From contig JAJUJY010000078.1 of the NCBI GenBank assembly GCA_029265085.1, positions 1-19,638 on the forward strand: a DNA stretch of 19,638 bases, read 5' to 3'. Origin of the DNA: Chloroflexota bacterium (GTDB lineage: Bacteria; Chloroflexota; Anaerolineae; Anaerolineales; Anaerolineaceae). Both the position numbers and the translations under genes were made by a program. The notes beneath the pieces were generated by a model that saw only the letters and a program-made list of their open reading frames with translations, did not search any database and was not told the DNA's origin. Positions 7,304 to 15,748 of this stretch are shown here, one piece after another (the first letter of the stretch is position 1; every line of letters starts with the position of its first letter).

Positions 7304-8500
7304 CTAGCGACCTGACACTTTAACAAAAGAATAGTTGATCGGCAGTGAAACTACGGTATAAGTTATTCCTACCACAGAAAACCCAACCGGAGAGGTTTCA
7401 TGCCGATCAACACCTTGTATCATACTTGGATTCAACGAATTCGGGAACTGCGATGCGAGCAACGGATCACCCAAATTCGCGGTTTCGTCTGGCTGATCGT
7501 AGGGATTTACCAAAGCCGTTCGGTCAATTTGAGCCGGGTGGCAGGCAAGATCCCAGGGAAGGCGAAATTGGTCAGTGTCACACGGCGTTTGAGCCGCCTG
7601 CTGGCTAATCCGGCGATTGTAGCGCGGGAGTGGTATGAGCCGATTGCGCGAGAATGGCTGGAGAGTCAGGCCAAGAACGGGCAACAAATCCGGTTGATTG
7701 TGGACGGGAGCAAAGTGGGTTTTGCGCATCAATTGTTGATCATCAGCCTGGCGTACCGGCGGCGCGCCATTCCGATTGCCTGGGTGTGGGTAGATCATGT
7801 GCGCGGGCATAGCACCGGAACCACCCAACTGGAACTGCTGACTTATGTTCGCAGACTGTTGCCAAAAGGTTTTGCGGTATTGCTGGTGGGCGATAGCGAA
7901 TTTGGACCGGTGGAAGTGCTGCGACAGCTGGATCAATGGGGTTGGGACTACGTTTTGCGTCAGAAAACCTCGGTGCATGTCTGTTTAGCCCGAGAAACCG
8001 AATGGCACGACTTTGGTAGTTGGGTGAAGAAACTTGGCCAAAGCCGCTGGTTGGGCAAAGGTTGGCTGGCCGAGAGCGAAATCTACCCGGTCAACCTGTT
8101 TGTGCATTGGGCCGCTGGCGAAGACCAACCCTGGTGTTTGGTGACCAACTTGCCGGATCGAACGCTCACGCTCAAGGCCTATGGCCGCAGAATGTGGATC
8201 GAGGAAATGTTTGGTGACCTGAAACGGCATGGCTTTGATTTGGAAAGTACCATGCTGCATCACACCGATCGTCTGTCCTGTCTGACCCTGGCCGTGGCGT
8301 TGTTGTATGTCTGGTCCGTGTCCACCGGTTCTCGTACCATCCATGAAGGACGAAGACATTTGGTCGACCGTAAAGACCGTCGAGACTTGTCTATTTTTCA
8401 AATTGGTCTGCGCTTCATTGAACGCCAATTGATTAACGCCCTCCCGATTCGTCTTTCGCTGTGTACCTACCTCTGATTCTTGAAACTGTCAGGTGGCTAG
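7304..8500 (+). mobile_element. Complete IS4/IS701-superfamily insertion sequence
   Basis: The element is bounded by imperfect inverted repeats: CNACCTGACA at the left (from 7308) and its reverse complement at the right (to 8496), with partial matching continuing inward through TTT. CTAG flanks both ends (7304-7307 and 8497-8500) and reads as a 4-bp target duplication. Without the duplication the element is 1189 bp and holds one transposase gene. A 4-bp duplication of the form YTAR is what I recall for the IS701 family, while the transposase shows the IS4-type YREK signature; the exact family is open. Confidence 0.85.
7400..8476 (+). CDS. DDE transposase, IS4/IS701 superfamily
   Basis: A 358-residue protein that cuts and joins the ends of its insertion sequence. 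The catalytic triad is visible as D102 (LIVDGSKVGF), D165 (LLVGDSEFG) and E268, the last within Y261-x2-R264-x3-E268-x6-K275, the YREK signature of IS4-type transposases. The N-terminal 100 residues form the likely DNA-binding part. The length is close to that of intact relatives and no stop or shift is seen, so it should be functional. A GGAGAGG ribosome binding site precedes the ATG. The stop codon lies 20 bases inside the right end. Confidence 0.9.
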   Translation: MPINTLYHTWIQRIRELRCEQRITQIRGFVWLIVGIYQSRSVNLSRVAGKIPGKAKLVSVTRRLSRLLANPAIVAREWYEPIAREWLESQAKNGQQIRLIVDGSKVGFAHQLLIISLAYRRRAIPIAWVWVDHVRGHSTGTTQLELLTYVRRLLPKGFAVLLVGDSEFGPVEVLRQLDQWGWDYVLRQKTSVHVCLARETEWHDFGSWVKKLGQSRWLGKGWLAESEIYPVNLFVHWAAGEDQPWCLVTNLPDRTLTLKAYGRRMWIEEMFGDLKRHGFDLESTMLHHTDRLSCLTLAVALLYVWSVSTGSRTIHEGRRHLVDRKDRRDLSIFQIGLRFIERQLINALPIRLSLCTYL

Positions 8501-8921
8501 AAATTTAATCCAACTAGATATTGTTATGGAAAATTACTATCTATATATTTAAAACAACCGCTGCCCGTTATTGATCCGTATTGATTACATCGTTAGACTC
8601 TACATTTCACAGTTTGGGCAATCCTCATAGTCTTATGAACCTTGGTGGATAACAATTGGGAATTTACGTTAATTTAATTTTCACCAAAACCATTTTACGG
8701 TTATAATTATTGCAGTGGTGAACAGCAATAATCAATAAGTATACTTGACAAAACACATCAAATTTAGACTAACCACAAATTTGTCCTTGTCATTGATAGC
8801 TCGTCCTAACTCCACGGCAAAAGGTAAAAATTCACCTCCCCAAAATACCAAATAAATCAATATAAACTTTTAGAGGTACGTTAAAAATTATTCCTACCAA
8901 AGTCATGAGGGGGTTGTCAGG
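8501..8921. other. AT-rich spacer between the IS and the CRISPR-Cas locus
   Basis: No gene seen. The spacer holds the likely promoter of the CARF-LuxR gene (8737-8772) and, at 8907-8914, its G-rich ribosome binding site. A perfect TATAAT at 8702-8707 lacks a good -35. There is no CRISPR repeat in this stretch. Confidence 0.5.
8737..8772 (+). promoter_or_regulatory. Putative promoter with overlapping palindrome upstream of the CARF-LuxR gene
   Basis: A perfect -35 box TTGACA (8745-8750) is followed 16 bases later by a weak -10 candidate GACTAA (8767-8772). A perfect 10-bp palindrome AAGTATACTT (8737-8746) overlaps the -35 by two bases, a place where a bound regulator would affect polymerase. 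The leader to the ATG at 8922 would be about 140 bases. The -35 and the palindrome are seen directly; their function is inferred. Confidence 0.4.
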
Positions 8922-9809
8922 ATGGCTTTTACGGTCTCAAAAAACAAAATAACCTTTATCGCCACCCTGGGCAGCGAACCCCAGGTCATTACCACAACCC
9001 TGGATTTGCTGGCACAGCAAGGCATTACCCCTGACAAGGTGATTGTTTTATATACAAATGCGCCTGCTATAACCTCTGCGATCCAAATCTTGCAGCAAGA
9101 CATATCCGCTGGCATTTATCAATTTTTACCTTTGATCGATGACTTCGGTAAAAATTTAGAGGATATAGAAACCCCCGCTTCGGTCAGAAGTGCATTTAAA
9201 ATCCTCTACCAAACCATTCATGAAGAAAAAATGCTTGGGAATGCGGTTCACCTGTCGATATCCGGTGGACGTAAACCGCTCTCGATCTTTGGTATGTCAG
9301 CGGCTCAGATGTTGTTTGATGAAAATGACCATATCTGGTACCTGATTTCCTCAGGAGAATTCCTGCAATCAAAAAGATTGCACCCACATCCTGGTGACGA
9401 TACAGCGCTGGTAGAAATTCCGGTTTTGTTATGGCGTGTCATCTCCCCATTAATGAGCGACCTGAAATCCGTTGATGATCCATTTCAGGCGCTTGATTTA
9501 ATCCGGCAAATGCAGTTAAACGAAAAACTTGCTGATTCGCGTTCTTTTGTGCTTGGCTCACTAACTCCAGGAGAGCTGCGTGTGGTGGAAGCCCTGGTCA
9601 CCACTGGGGCTAGTGACCAGGAAATTGCCAATATATTGTGCTTATCTCCACGCACCGTGGAGCAACATTTGCGTTCTGCATACGCAAAAGCGGCTGACCA
9701 CTGGCAGCAGGAAAGTGTTAGCCGCGCCCAGCTTGTCGCTTTATTGCAATTTTATTTTTCAACCAAAATACGGGAAAACCCGCATGACAATCAAATCCAA
9801 AATCATTAA
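8922..9809 (+). CDS. CARF-domain protein (Cas_NE0113/Csm6-like) fused to a LuxR-type HTH
   Basis: This 295-residue protein has two parts. Residues about 9-175 form a Rossmann-like CARF domain of the Cas_NE0113 (PF09623) type: ATLGSEPQVITTTLDLL near the start, then KVIVLYT, then the ligand-binding SISGGRKPLSIFGMS (112-126). CARF domains bind cyclic oligoadenylate made by Cas10. Residues 214-275 form a LuxR/GerE DNA-binding domain: LTPGELRVVEAL, SDQEIANILCLSPRTVEQHL. No HEPN motif or other nuclease domain is visible. The likely role is a cOA-responsive transcription factor, though NE0113-type domains have also been linked to cOA cleavage. The ATG has GAGGGGGT 7 bases upstream. It stands alone before cas10, separated by a terminator-like hairpin. 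Confidence 0.8.
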   Translation: MAFTVSKNKITFIATLGSEPQVITTTLDLLAQQGITPDKVIVLYTNAPAITSAIQILQQDISAGIYQFLPLIDDFGKNLEDIETPASVRSAFKILYQTIHEEKMLGNAVHLSISGGRKPLSIFGMSAAQMLFDENDHIWYLISSGEFLQSKRLHPHPGDDTALVEIPVLLWRVISPLMSDLKSVDDPFQALDLIRQMQLNEKLADSRSFVLGSLTPGELRVVEALVTTGASDQEIANILCLSPRTVEQHLRSAYAKAADHWQQESVSRAQLVALLQFYFSTKIRENPHDNQIQNH

Positions 9810-9821
9810 ACTGTAAAAGTA

Positions 9822-9893
9822 CTGTTGCTCAGGAGTGGAGGTTCCAGGGGGGAGCTGAGGGGATAGCTTCTGAGCAGCAGACGTTTTTGTTTT
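9822..9893 (+). terminator. Terminator-like hairpin (possible attenuator) just before cas10
   Basis: CTGTTGCTCAG (9822-9832) and CTGAGCAGCAG (9870-9880) pair over 11 bases with one G-T pair. The 37-base loop is purine-rich with a run of six G. A T-rich tract (9884-9893) follows and touches the cas10 ribosome binding site at 9896. It could end the CARF-LuxR transcript or act as an attenuator for the csm operon. Confidence 0.55.
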
Positions 9894-9895
9894 GC

Positions 9896-9902
9896 AAGGA
9901 GG
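9896..9902 (+). promoter_or_regulatory. Ribosome binding site fixing the cas10 start
   Basis: AAGGAGG, 4 bases before the ATG at 9907. It rules out the in-frame TTG at 9892, which lies upstream of this site and has none of its own. Confidence 0.8.
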
Positions 9903-9906
9903 CCAA

Positions 9907-12357
9907 ATGAATTCAAAAAGATTTGAAGTTGCGTTAGCCGGATTGCTGCATGATATTGGCAAAGTTGAACAACGCGCCCTAGATGATCCGTGGAATCTCC
10001 CGCAGGGTTTTTCTAAGGAAGGGCAGCCTGTTCATGCTAGGTGGTCAGAATATTTTATTGAGCAAAATGTCCCTGCCCAATATCGCAAAGCTGCATATCA
10101 GGGTGTCTATCACCACCAACCAGAAAAATCACCAGCCGAAGATCAAAGCCGGTCAAAACTTGTAGCGCTGGCTGACAAATTAAGCGCGGGTGAACGCTCG
10201 GACGAAATCAAAGAAGAGAAGGGCAACCATCCTCCTCAGCAACTGCTTTCGATCTTTGATCGAGTAGGCGCGTACCGGGAAAATAATCAGCAAAAGCATT
10301 ATTTGCCGCTTAGCAGCTTAAGCCTCAATGAAAGTACTATCTTTCCAGGCGGAAAATTAGACGCCAAAGCAACCAAACTGGCGTATGAAAAGCTGCGTGA
10401 TCAACTTCGAGCAGAAGCCAAAAAAGATATCAGCGATCCGGAAACCTACCTGGAAAACGTATTGGCAGCCCTGCAGCGATATACCTGGTCTGTGCCCTCG
10501 GCATTCTATCATTCATTGCCGGATGTCTCCTTATATGATCACTCGCGAATGACGGCTGCCCTGGCGGTTTGTTTAAGCGATTTAGCAGAACAGAAAATCG
10601 TTGACTTACTCTCGGCAGCCCGGGAGGCCTTTACGAACAACACCATTGAGGACAAAAAGGGCATTCTGGCTGAACCTGTTGGGTTGTTAATTGGCGGGGA
10701 TATTTCTGGCATTCAGAATTTTATCTACACCCTTTCTTCAAAGGGCGCAGCCAAAACACTGCGTGGACGGTCTTTTTACCTGCAACTGTTGACCGAAGCA
10801 GTGCTGCGTTATGTACTGCGAGCGTTGGATTTGCCCACGACCAATGTGATCTATTCAGGTGGCGGTCATTTTTATTTACTGGCGCCCTTATCCGCAGAAA
10901 AGCAGTTAAAGGAGATCCAGCAAAAGGTAACCCGCATCCTGCTCAAGCATCACGGCGCAAATCTATACCTTGCGCTGGGATGGGTGGACGTGCCTGCAAG
11001 TGGATTTAAACGCGGTGTTTTCCCCACCTATTGGGATAAGATGCACCGCGCCCTGGCGCAGGTAAAACAACACCGCTATCAGGAATTAGGCTCCGAGATC
11101 ATCACCCAGGTATTTGAACCTCAGGCGCATGGCGGCAATCAGGAAAATACCTGCTCCGTGTGCGGGGAAGAAAAGAAAAACACGCATGCGATTCAGGAGG
11201 AATCCGAAGAAAGCGCCGCGCGGATTTGCGATCTTTGCGCATCATTTGATACTACCCTGGGGCGCAGGCTGCCGGACGCCAGTTTTGTCTTGTTATCCCT
11301 TGGCCAGCCTGAAGCACGTGAACCAGGAACAGCCCTGGATGTGCTGGCTGAATTTGGCATGGGGGTGCAATTCTATGACAAGCACCTGGAAGCACTCAAA
11401 GACGGTCAGGTTTTGAAAGATGCTGACCGGGGCGTACTTTGGGCTTTTAGCGATCCCTCTGGATGGCCTGAAACGGGTAAATTACCAACCGCCCACCTGC
11501 TCCGCTACACAGTAAATCAGGTCCCCAAAATGACCTTTGATAAATTAGCAGAAAAAGGTGAGGGCATTAAACGCCTGGGCGTCCTGCGCATGGATGTGGA
11601 TAATCTGGGCAACCTTTTCAAGAGTGGTTTTGGCAGTAAATCTTCTGAAAGTATTGCAACCGTAGCCAGGATTTCCACCTTGAGCTTCCAGATGTCCTTG
11701 TACTTTGAGGGCTGGGTGAAGAAAATTTGTGAAAAGCATGAAAATGTCTATGCTGTCTATTCCGGGGGCGATGATCTGTTCTTGATTGCTCCCTGGCACA
11801 TTGTTCCTGAGCTGGCTTTAGAGGTTGCGCAGGAATTTGAAAAATACACTTCACAAAATCCTGACCTGCATCTTAGCGGCGGAATGGCCTTTATTCATGG
11901 GAAATACCCGGTGTATCAGGCGGCTGATGATGCCGGTGAAGCACTGGAAAGTGCCAAGAACAACCCCGGCAAGCGGTCCTTTACTTTTCTTGGGCAGGTC
12001 TGGACCTGGAAAGAGTTTGCGGATTTGACCAGCAAATACAACCGTTTGGTAAATATTTGTAAAAACGAAGGCGGCCCAAGCAGCCTGCTGCAGCTTTTGC
12101 AGCGGTTGGCCAACATGGAAGCCAAAAAAATCACCCAAAAAGGCACCCCGGTATGGGGACCCTGGATGTGGCTGGCGGCTTACCAATTTTCGCGCATGAC
12201 CGATAACACAAAAAAACCGGAATTGAAAACCGAGCTTGAAAAAATCAATTTGGAGTTAACAGAATCCTATTATCAAAACTTGCGCACCTGGGGTACAGCA
12301 GCCCGCTGGGCGCAATTGTTTGTACGCAATTCCAATAAAGCACCAGAAAATAACTGA
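9907..12357 (+). CDS. cas10: Cas10/Csm1, type III-A CRISPR large subunit with HD nuclease and GGDD cyclase
   Basis: The 816-residue signature subunit of a Csm complex. An N-terminal HD domain (LLHDIGK, H15-D16) is the predicted single-strand DNase. The first palm domain carries GGDISGIQNF (263-272). A zinc site of two CxxC pairs (C416, C419, C441, C444) joins it to the second palm, which has a D563-x-D565-N pair and the cyclase motif SGGDD (619-623). The last 170 residues form the helical C-terminal domain. With intact HD and GGDD, both DNA cleavage and cyclic oligoadenylate synthesis on target RNA binding are expected. It is the first gene of the csm operon, with csm2 31 bases downstream. 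Confidence 0.97.
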   Translation: MNSKRFEVALAGLLHDIGKVEQRALDDPWNLPQGFSKEGQPVHARWSEYFIEQNVPAQYRKAAYQGVYHHQPEKSPAEDQSRSKLVALADKLSAGERSDEIKEEKGNHPPQQLLSIFDRVGAYRENNQQKHYLPLSSLSLNESTIFPGGKLDAKATKLAYEKLRDQLRAEAKKDISDPETYLENVLAALQRYTWSVPSAFYHSLPDVSLYDHSRMTAALAVCLSDLAEQKIVDLLSAAREAFTNNTIEDKKGILAEPVGLLIGGDISGIQNFIYTLSSKGAAKTLRGRSFYLQLLTEAVLRYVLRALDLPTTNVIYSGGGHFYLLAPLSAEKQLKEIQQKVTRILLKHHGANLYLALGWVDVPASGFKRGVFPTYWDKMHRALAQVKQHRYQELGSEIITQVFEPQAHGGNQENTCSVCGEEKKNTHAIQEESEESAARICDLCASFDTTLGRRLPDASFVLLSLGQPEAREPGTALDVLAEFGMGVQFYDKHLEALKDGQVLKDADRGVLWAFSDPSGWPETGKLPTAHLLRYTVNQVPKMTFDKLAEKGEGIKRLGVLRMDVDNLGNLFKSGFGSKSSESIATVARISTLSFQMSLYFEGWVKKICEKHENVYAVYSGGDDLFLIAPWHIVPELALEVAQEFEKYTSQNPDLHLSGGMAFIHGKYPVYQAADDAGEALESAKNNPGKRSFTFLGQVWTWKEFADLTSKYNRLVNICKNEGGPSSLLQLLQRLANMEAKKITQKGTPVWGPWMWLAAYQFSRMTDNTKKPELKTELEKINLELTESYYQNLRTWGTAARWAQLFVRNSNKAPENN

Positions 12358-12388
12358 TTCATACATTACGGTATAAGGAGGTTTTAGC

Positions 12389-12772
12389 ATGTCAATCCAA
12401 TCCATTATGACCGCAGACGAAAGCGGGAAAGAACTTGTAGAATATGCGCAGCAGGTTGCAGATGCATTAGTAAAAAACGGCCTTACGCGCAGCCAAATTC
12501 GCACAATTTTCACTGAAGTGCGCCAGATTGAAGCAATGTGGAGCGCATCTCACCAGAAAGAGGCGATGCGCCGGTTAATTATGTTAAAGCCGAAGCTGGC
12601 GTACCAGACGGCTCGCACCCAAAGCATGGAGCGGCTGCAAAAAGAACTGGCAGCCGCGATTGACGAGGTGGAAAAGGCAAAACCGGATCAAAAAGACGCT
12701 GCATTTCAGCGTTTCGTCGATTTCTTTGAAGCCATCCTGGCATATCACCGCGCCTTTGGCGGCCGCAACTAA
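12389..12772 (+). CDS. csm2: Csm2, small subunit of the type III-A complex
   Basis: A 127-residue all-helical protein fitting Csm2 in length, position and motifs: LTRSQIRTIFTEVRQIE in the N-terminal half, then MRRLIMLKPKLAYQTAR, and FVDFFEAILAYHRAFGG at the end. Csm2 copies line the complex beside the Csm3 filament and contact the guide-target duplex. AAGGAGG at 12375-12381 lies 7 bases before the ATG. Csm3 starts 17 bases after its stop. Confidence 0.95.
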   Translation: MSIQSIMTADESGKELVEYAQQVADALVKNGLTRSQIRTIFTEVRQIEAMWSASHQKEAMRRLIMLKPKLAYQTARTQSMERLQKELAAAIDEVEKAKPDQKDAAFQRFVDFFEAILAYHRAFGGRN

Positions 12773-12789
12773 CCTGAAAGGAGTAAATC

Positions 12790-13581
12790 ATGGCTATTAA
12801 ATCTCACCTGTTGGGTCGTGTCATTTTCACCTGCAATATCAAAGCAGTTACCGGTCTTCACATCGGCGGTTCTTCAGCCGGAATGGAAATTGGCGGCGTG
12901 GACAATCCGGTGATCCGAGATGCCCTCACCAATGCGCCGTACATCCCAGGTTCCAGTCTGCGCGGCAAAATGCGCTCACAATTAGAGAAGACCCTGGGAT
13001 TGAGCCAAAATAACCACATTGGTAAAGTCACCATTCACACCTGTAAAAAATCAGAAGAATATGATAAAGACGGCGGCTGCGCAGTCTGTCATATTTTTGG
13101 TGTGCCCGGTGAAGCAGAAGCCAGCGGCCCCACCTTGTTAATTGTTCGTGATGTGATGCTCACCCCGGAAAGTAAAACCAGCCTGGACAAGGCCCACACT
13201 GACCTGGCATATACCGAAATCAAGACTGAAGTAGCCATTGACCGGGTAACCAGTGCCGCCACCCCGCGCAACCAGGAACGCGTTCCCGCAGGAGCTGTTT
13301 TTGGCCCGGCCGAACTGGTTTTCTCAATCTATAATGCGGATGATATCAACCGGCTGCGCTATGTTGTGGACGGGCTGCAATTACTGGAAGATGATTATCT
13401 GGGCGGCCAGGGGTCGCGCGGCAGCGGCAAGATTCGCTTTGAGAACCTGGAAATTGCTGCGCGCAGCAGTAAACAATACAGCCAAAAACAAACCTACAAA
13501 TCTTTTGCAACCTTGCAGGAGTTGGAAGCGGCCTACACGGACCTGGTTACCTGGGCCAAACAAATCATTCCGGTGGAGTAA
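12790..13581 (+). CDS. csm3: Csm3, backbone subunit and target RNA endonuclease
   Basis: This 263-residue RAMP-fold protein forms the complex filament and cuts the bound target RNA at regular steps. GLHIGGSSAGMEIGGVDNPV (22-41) contains D38, which aligns with the catalytic Asp33 of Streptococcus thermophilus Csm3, so RNase activity should be intact. YIPGSSLRGKMR follows, and the G-rich loop YLGGQGSRGSGK lies near the C-terminus. H83, C85, C97 and C100 form a possible zinc site, as known in some Csm3 proteins. An AAAGGAG site precedes the ATG, and csm4 begins 4 bases after the stop. Confidence 0.96.
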   Translation: MAIKSHLLGRVIFTCNIKAVTGLHIGGSSAGMEIGGVDNPVIRDALTNAPYIPGSSLRGKMRSQLEKTLGLSQNNHIGKVTIHTCKKSEEYDKDGGCAVCHIFGVPGEAEASGPTLLIVRDVMLTPESKTSLDKAHTDLAYTEIKTEVAIDRVTSAATPRNQERVPAGAVFGPAELVFSIYNADDINRLRYVVDGLQLLEDDYLGGQGSRGSGKIRFENLEIAARSSKQYSQKQTYKSFATLQELEAAYTDLVTWAKQIIPVE

Positions 13582-13585
13582 TCCC

Positions 13586-14635
13586 ATGCGCCTGGATATT
13601 TGGAACATTTCTGGTTCCGGGTTTCACTTTGGCAGGCACGGGCTTGGTCAGGAAGAAAGCAGTATTCACTGGCCTTCCGACAGCCTATTTGCGGCCATCA
13701 CTGCCCGCGTTGCCGCGCTGCAAGGTGCCAGCGGAGTGCAAACCTGGATGGATCATTTTTTGGATGATCCCCCTGTATTGGTGCTGACCTCCGCGTTTCC
13801 ACGCGCTGGCAGCGTGCAATTTTACCCAGCCCCCCTGCGGACACGCAGACAGTCCGGCAGCGAAGAGCGCGTACCGCATAAGACCATCAAACGGTTAAAA
13901 TTTGTTTCGGAGTCGGTTTTACACAAACTACTCGATGGTGCCCTGCTGGCCGAGCAATACGATGAAAAGTTAACCTTTCAGGGAGGGCAAGTATTGGTCG
14001 ACCAAAAAGATCTGCCTGCTCTGCCGGAGGATATCCGCACAAGGAAGTTGTCTGTTTGGAAGGTTGAGCAGCAACCGCGGGTTGCCCTGGGCCGGGTGCA
14101 GGTAAATTCAAATTTGTACCATACCGGCCGGACCGTCTTTAGCCCGCAATGCGGGCTCTGGTTTGGGGTGCAGTGGTTAAAAACGGACGATACGGTAAAG
14201 GCATTCCTCGAGGAAATCCTGAATGACCTGGGGTATGCCGGGCTGGGCGGCGAACGATCCAGCGGATTTGGGTCTGCCGATCTGCAGCCTGCCGGTTCGA
14301 TTGAATTCTCAGACTACCCCGGGCAGCCCTGGGTATCCCTCAGCCGTTATCTCCCAAGAAACGGGGAAAGTGCAGCCTTGCTGGACCCGCTTGCTGCCTA
14401 TAATATGGAAAATGTGGGCGGATGGGCTCAATCTGCCAGCCAGAAAGCAGAGCGCAGACGAAACGTCCGGATGCTGGTTGAAGGCTCTGTATTTGGCGCA
14501 GTAGAAGGTACACCAGGCCGGGTGGTCGATGTTCAGCCAGACTACGGCGGCACGCAGCCCTTGGGTCACCCGGTTTGGCGCAACGGCGCAGCAGTCGCAG
14601 TCGGATTCAAACCCGGCGCACTGGAAGAGAGGTAA
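13586..14635 (+). CDS. csm4: Csm4, crRNA 5'-tag-binding RAMP subunit
   Basis: 349 residues. The frame is open upstream into csm3, but the ATG at 13586 is the sensible start: it lies 4 bases after the csm3 stop, has GGTGGAG about 8 bases upstream, and begins the typical Csm4 N-terminus (MRLDIWNISGSGFHFG, then WPSDSLFAAI). A glycine-rich loop AGLGGERSSGFG lies at 218-229. Csm4 sits at the base of the complex next to Cas10 and holds the 5' handle of the crRNA. csm5 follows 3 bases after the stop, consistent with coupled translation. Confidence 0.94.
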   Translation: MRLDIWNISGSGFHFGRHGLGQEESSIHWPSDSLFAAITARVAALQGASGVQTWMDHFLDDPPVLVLTSAFPRAGSVQFYPAPLRTRRQSGSEERVPHKTIKRLKFVSESVLHKLLDGALLAEQYDEKLTFQGGQVLVDQKDLPALPEDIRTRKLSVWKVEQQPRVALGRVQVNSNLYHTGRTVFSPQCGLWFGVQWLKTDDTVKAFLEEILNDLGYAGLGGERSSGFGSADLQPAGSIEFSDYPGQPWVSLSRYLPRNGESAALLDPLAAYNMENVGGWAQSASQKAERRRNVRMLVEGSVFGAVEGTPGRVVDVQPDYGGTQPLGHPVWRNGAAVAVGFKPGALEER

Positions 14636-14638
14636 AAC

Positions 14639-15742
14639 ATGGCCGTTTATAATATTACCCTGACAACTCTTTCACCGCTGCATATTGGCGATGGCAATGA
14701 ATTGCGCTTTGGTTTTGATTATATGGTCGATAATGACCACACCTACCGCCTCAATCTGGATGCCTTGCTGGAAGCACGCGGCGAGAGTTTAAGACCCGAC
14801 CGCATGGGTAAATACCCGGAACCCGGGACTTTGCTCAAGCCAACGGATTTCCAAAATGTGGAATTATTCCGTTATATCATCCCCGGCACCCCCCGATCCG
14901 GTAAAGCCTACGCCAGCCTGCGCTCTTGCATCAAGGATGTGTATGACTGCCCCTATATCCCCGGCTCATCCTTAAAAGGCGCATTCCGCACCGCCCTGGC
15001 CTGGACAGGCTGGAAAGAAATCAATATCCGTTTAGATCGTACCGCGATCGGCCGTAACCGTTCCTGGGCAGCCCAACCGCTGGAAAAGAAAATTTTTGGC
15101 ACGGATCCCAATCACGACCTGCTGCGCGCCTTACAGGTCTCCGACCTGGTTGGCAGCCGCAAACCCGGCGCGCGTATGGTAGTTGTCAACGCCCAGGTAT
15201 TGACCAAAAAAGCCGCTGGTTCTCCGGTGGAACTGGAAGCCATTGCCGGTGACACCGTTTTTAAGGGATCGATCCACATCGATGAAACCCTCTTCAGCCA
15301 GATGGCCGAAAGGGAACTGGGATTTGGCAGCCGCCGCCACTGGCTGGATGAACTGCTGCCGCGTGTGCAAAAACGCAGCCTGGCACGTTTGCAAAACCTA
15401 TCCACCTGGTTTGAAGAAGCCCAGGGCACAGCCAACGTCGCCAATTTCCTGCGCCAGTTGCAAAAGGCCAGCCTGAAACCCAACCAGGCGCTGCTCCAGC
15501 TCGGTTGGGGCACGGGCTGGGACGGCACAACCTTTGGTACGCATTTACAGCAAGACCCCCATTTGTTTGAACAGTTGGTGACGGATTTCAGAATGCACAA
15601 AGCCAATCGCAATGCCCCGCCGCGCCGCCCGGGTGACCCCTTCCCGCGTTCAAAACGAGCTGTCATGAAACTGGTCAAAGGCCAACCAGCAGCCGTTGCC
15701 CCGCTGGGATGGGTTTTACTGGATATGGAGAAGGTGAAATAA
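14639..15742 (+). CDS. csm5: Csm5, RAMP subunit capping the complex
   Basis: This 367-residue RAMP protein opens with TTLSPLHIGDGNEL and carries YIPGSSLKGAFRTAL (106-120), both typical of Csm5, the subunit at the crRNA 3' end that takes part in crRNA maturation and recruits trimming nucleases. The middle (190-330) is charged and less conserved. GAGAGG across the csm4 stop serves as ribosome binding site, and the ATG is 3 bases after that stop. Csm5 closes the core complex set; accessory genes follow. Confidence 0.93.
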   Translation: MAVYNITLTTLSPLHIGDGNELRFGFDYMVDNDHTYRLNLDALLEARGESLRPDRMGKYPEPGTLLKPTDFQNVELFRYIIPGTPRSGKAYASLRSCIKDVYDCPYIPGSSLKGAFRTALAWTGWKEINIRLDRTAIGRNRSWAAQPLEKKIFGTDPNHDLLRALQVSDLVGSRKPGARMVVVNAQVLTKKAAGSPVELEAIAGDTVFKGSIHIDETLFSQMAERELGFGSRRHWLDELLPRVQKRSLARLQNLSTWFEEAQGTANVANFLRQLQKASLKPNQALLQLGWGTGWDGTTFGTHLQQDPHLFEQLVTDFRMHKANRNAPPRRPGDPFPRSKRAVMKLVKGQPAAVAPLGWVLLDMEKVK

Positions 15743-15748
15743 TTACCT

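Noticed and set aside
7304..7978. Minus-strand frame of 224 codons inside the IS
   Set aside because: It is the complement of the transposase gene, starts inside it and has no ribosome binding site.
7363..8899. Shared 12-mer TTATTCCTACCA before the transposase and before the CARF-LuxR gene
   Set aside because: Several exact 12-mer pairs are expected by chance in about 20 kb; no matching context around the two copies.
8501..8921. CRISPR array in the spacer before the cas genes
   Set aside because: No repeated unit of 25-40 bases occurs here or elsewhere in the window.
13253..13585. N-terminal extension of csm4 into csm3
   Set aside because: The extension lies within csm3 in another frame; the ATG at 13586 has a ribosome binding site and a typical Csm4 N-terminus.
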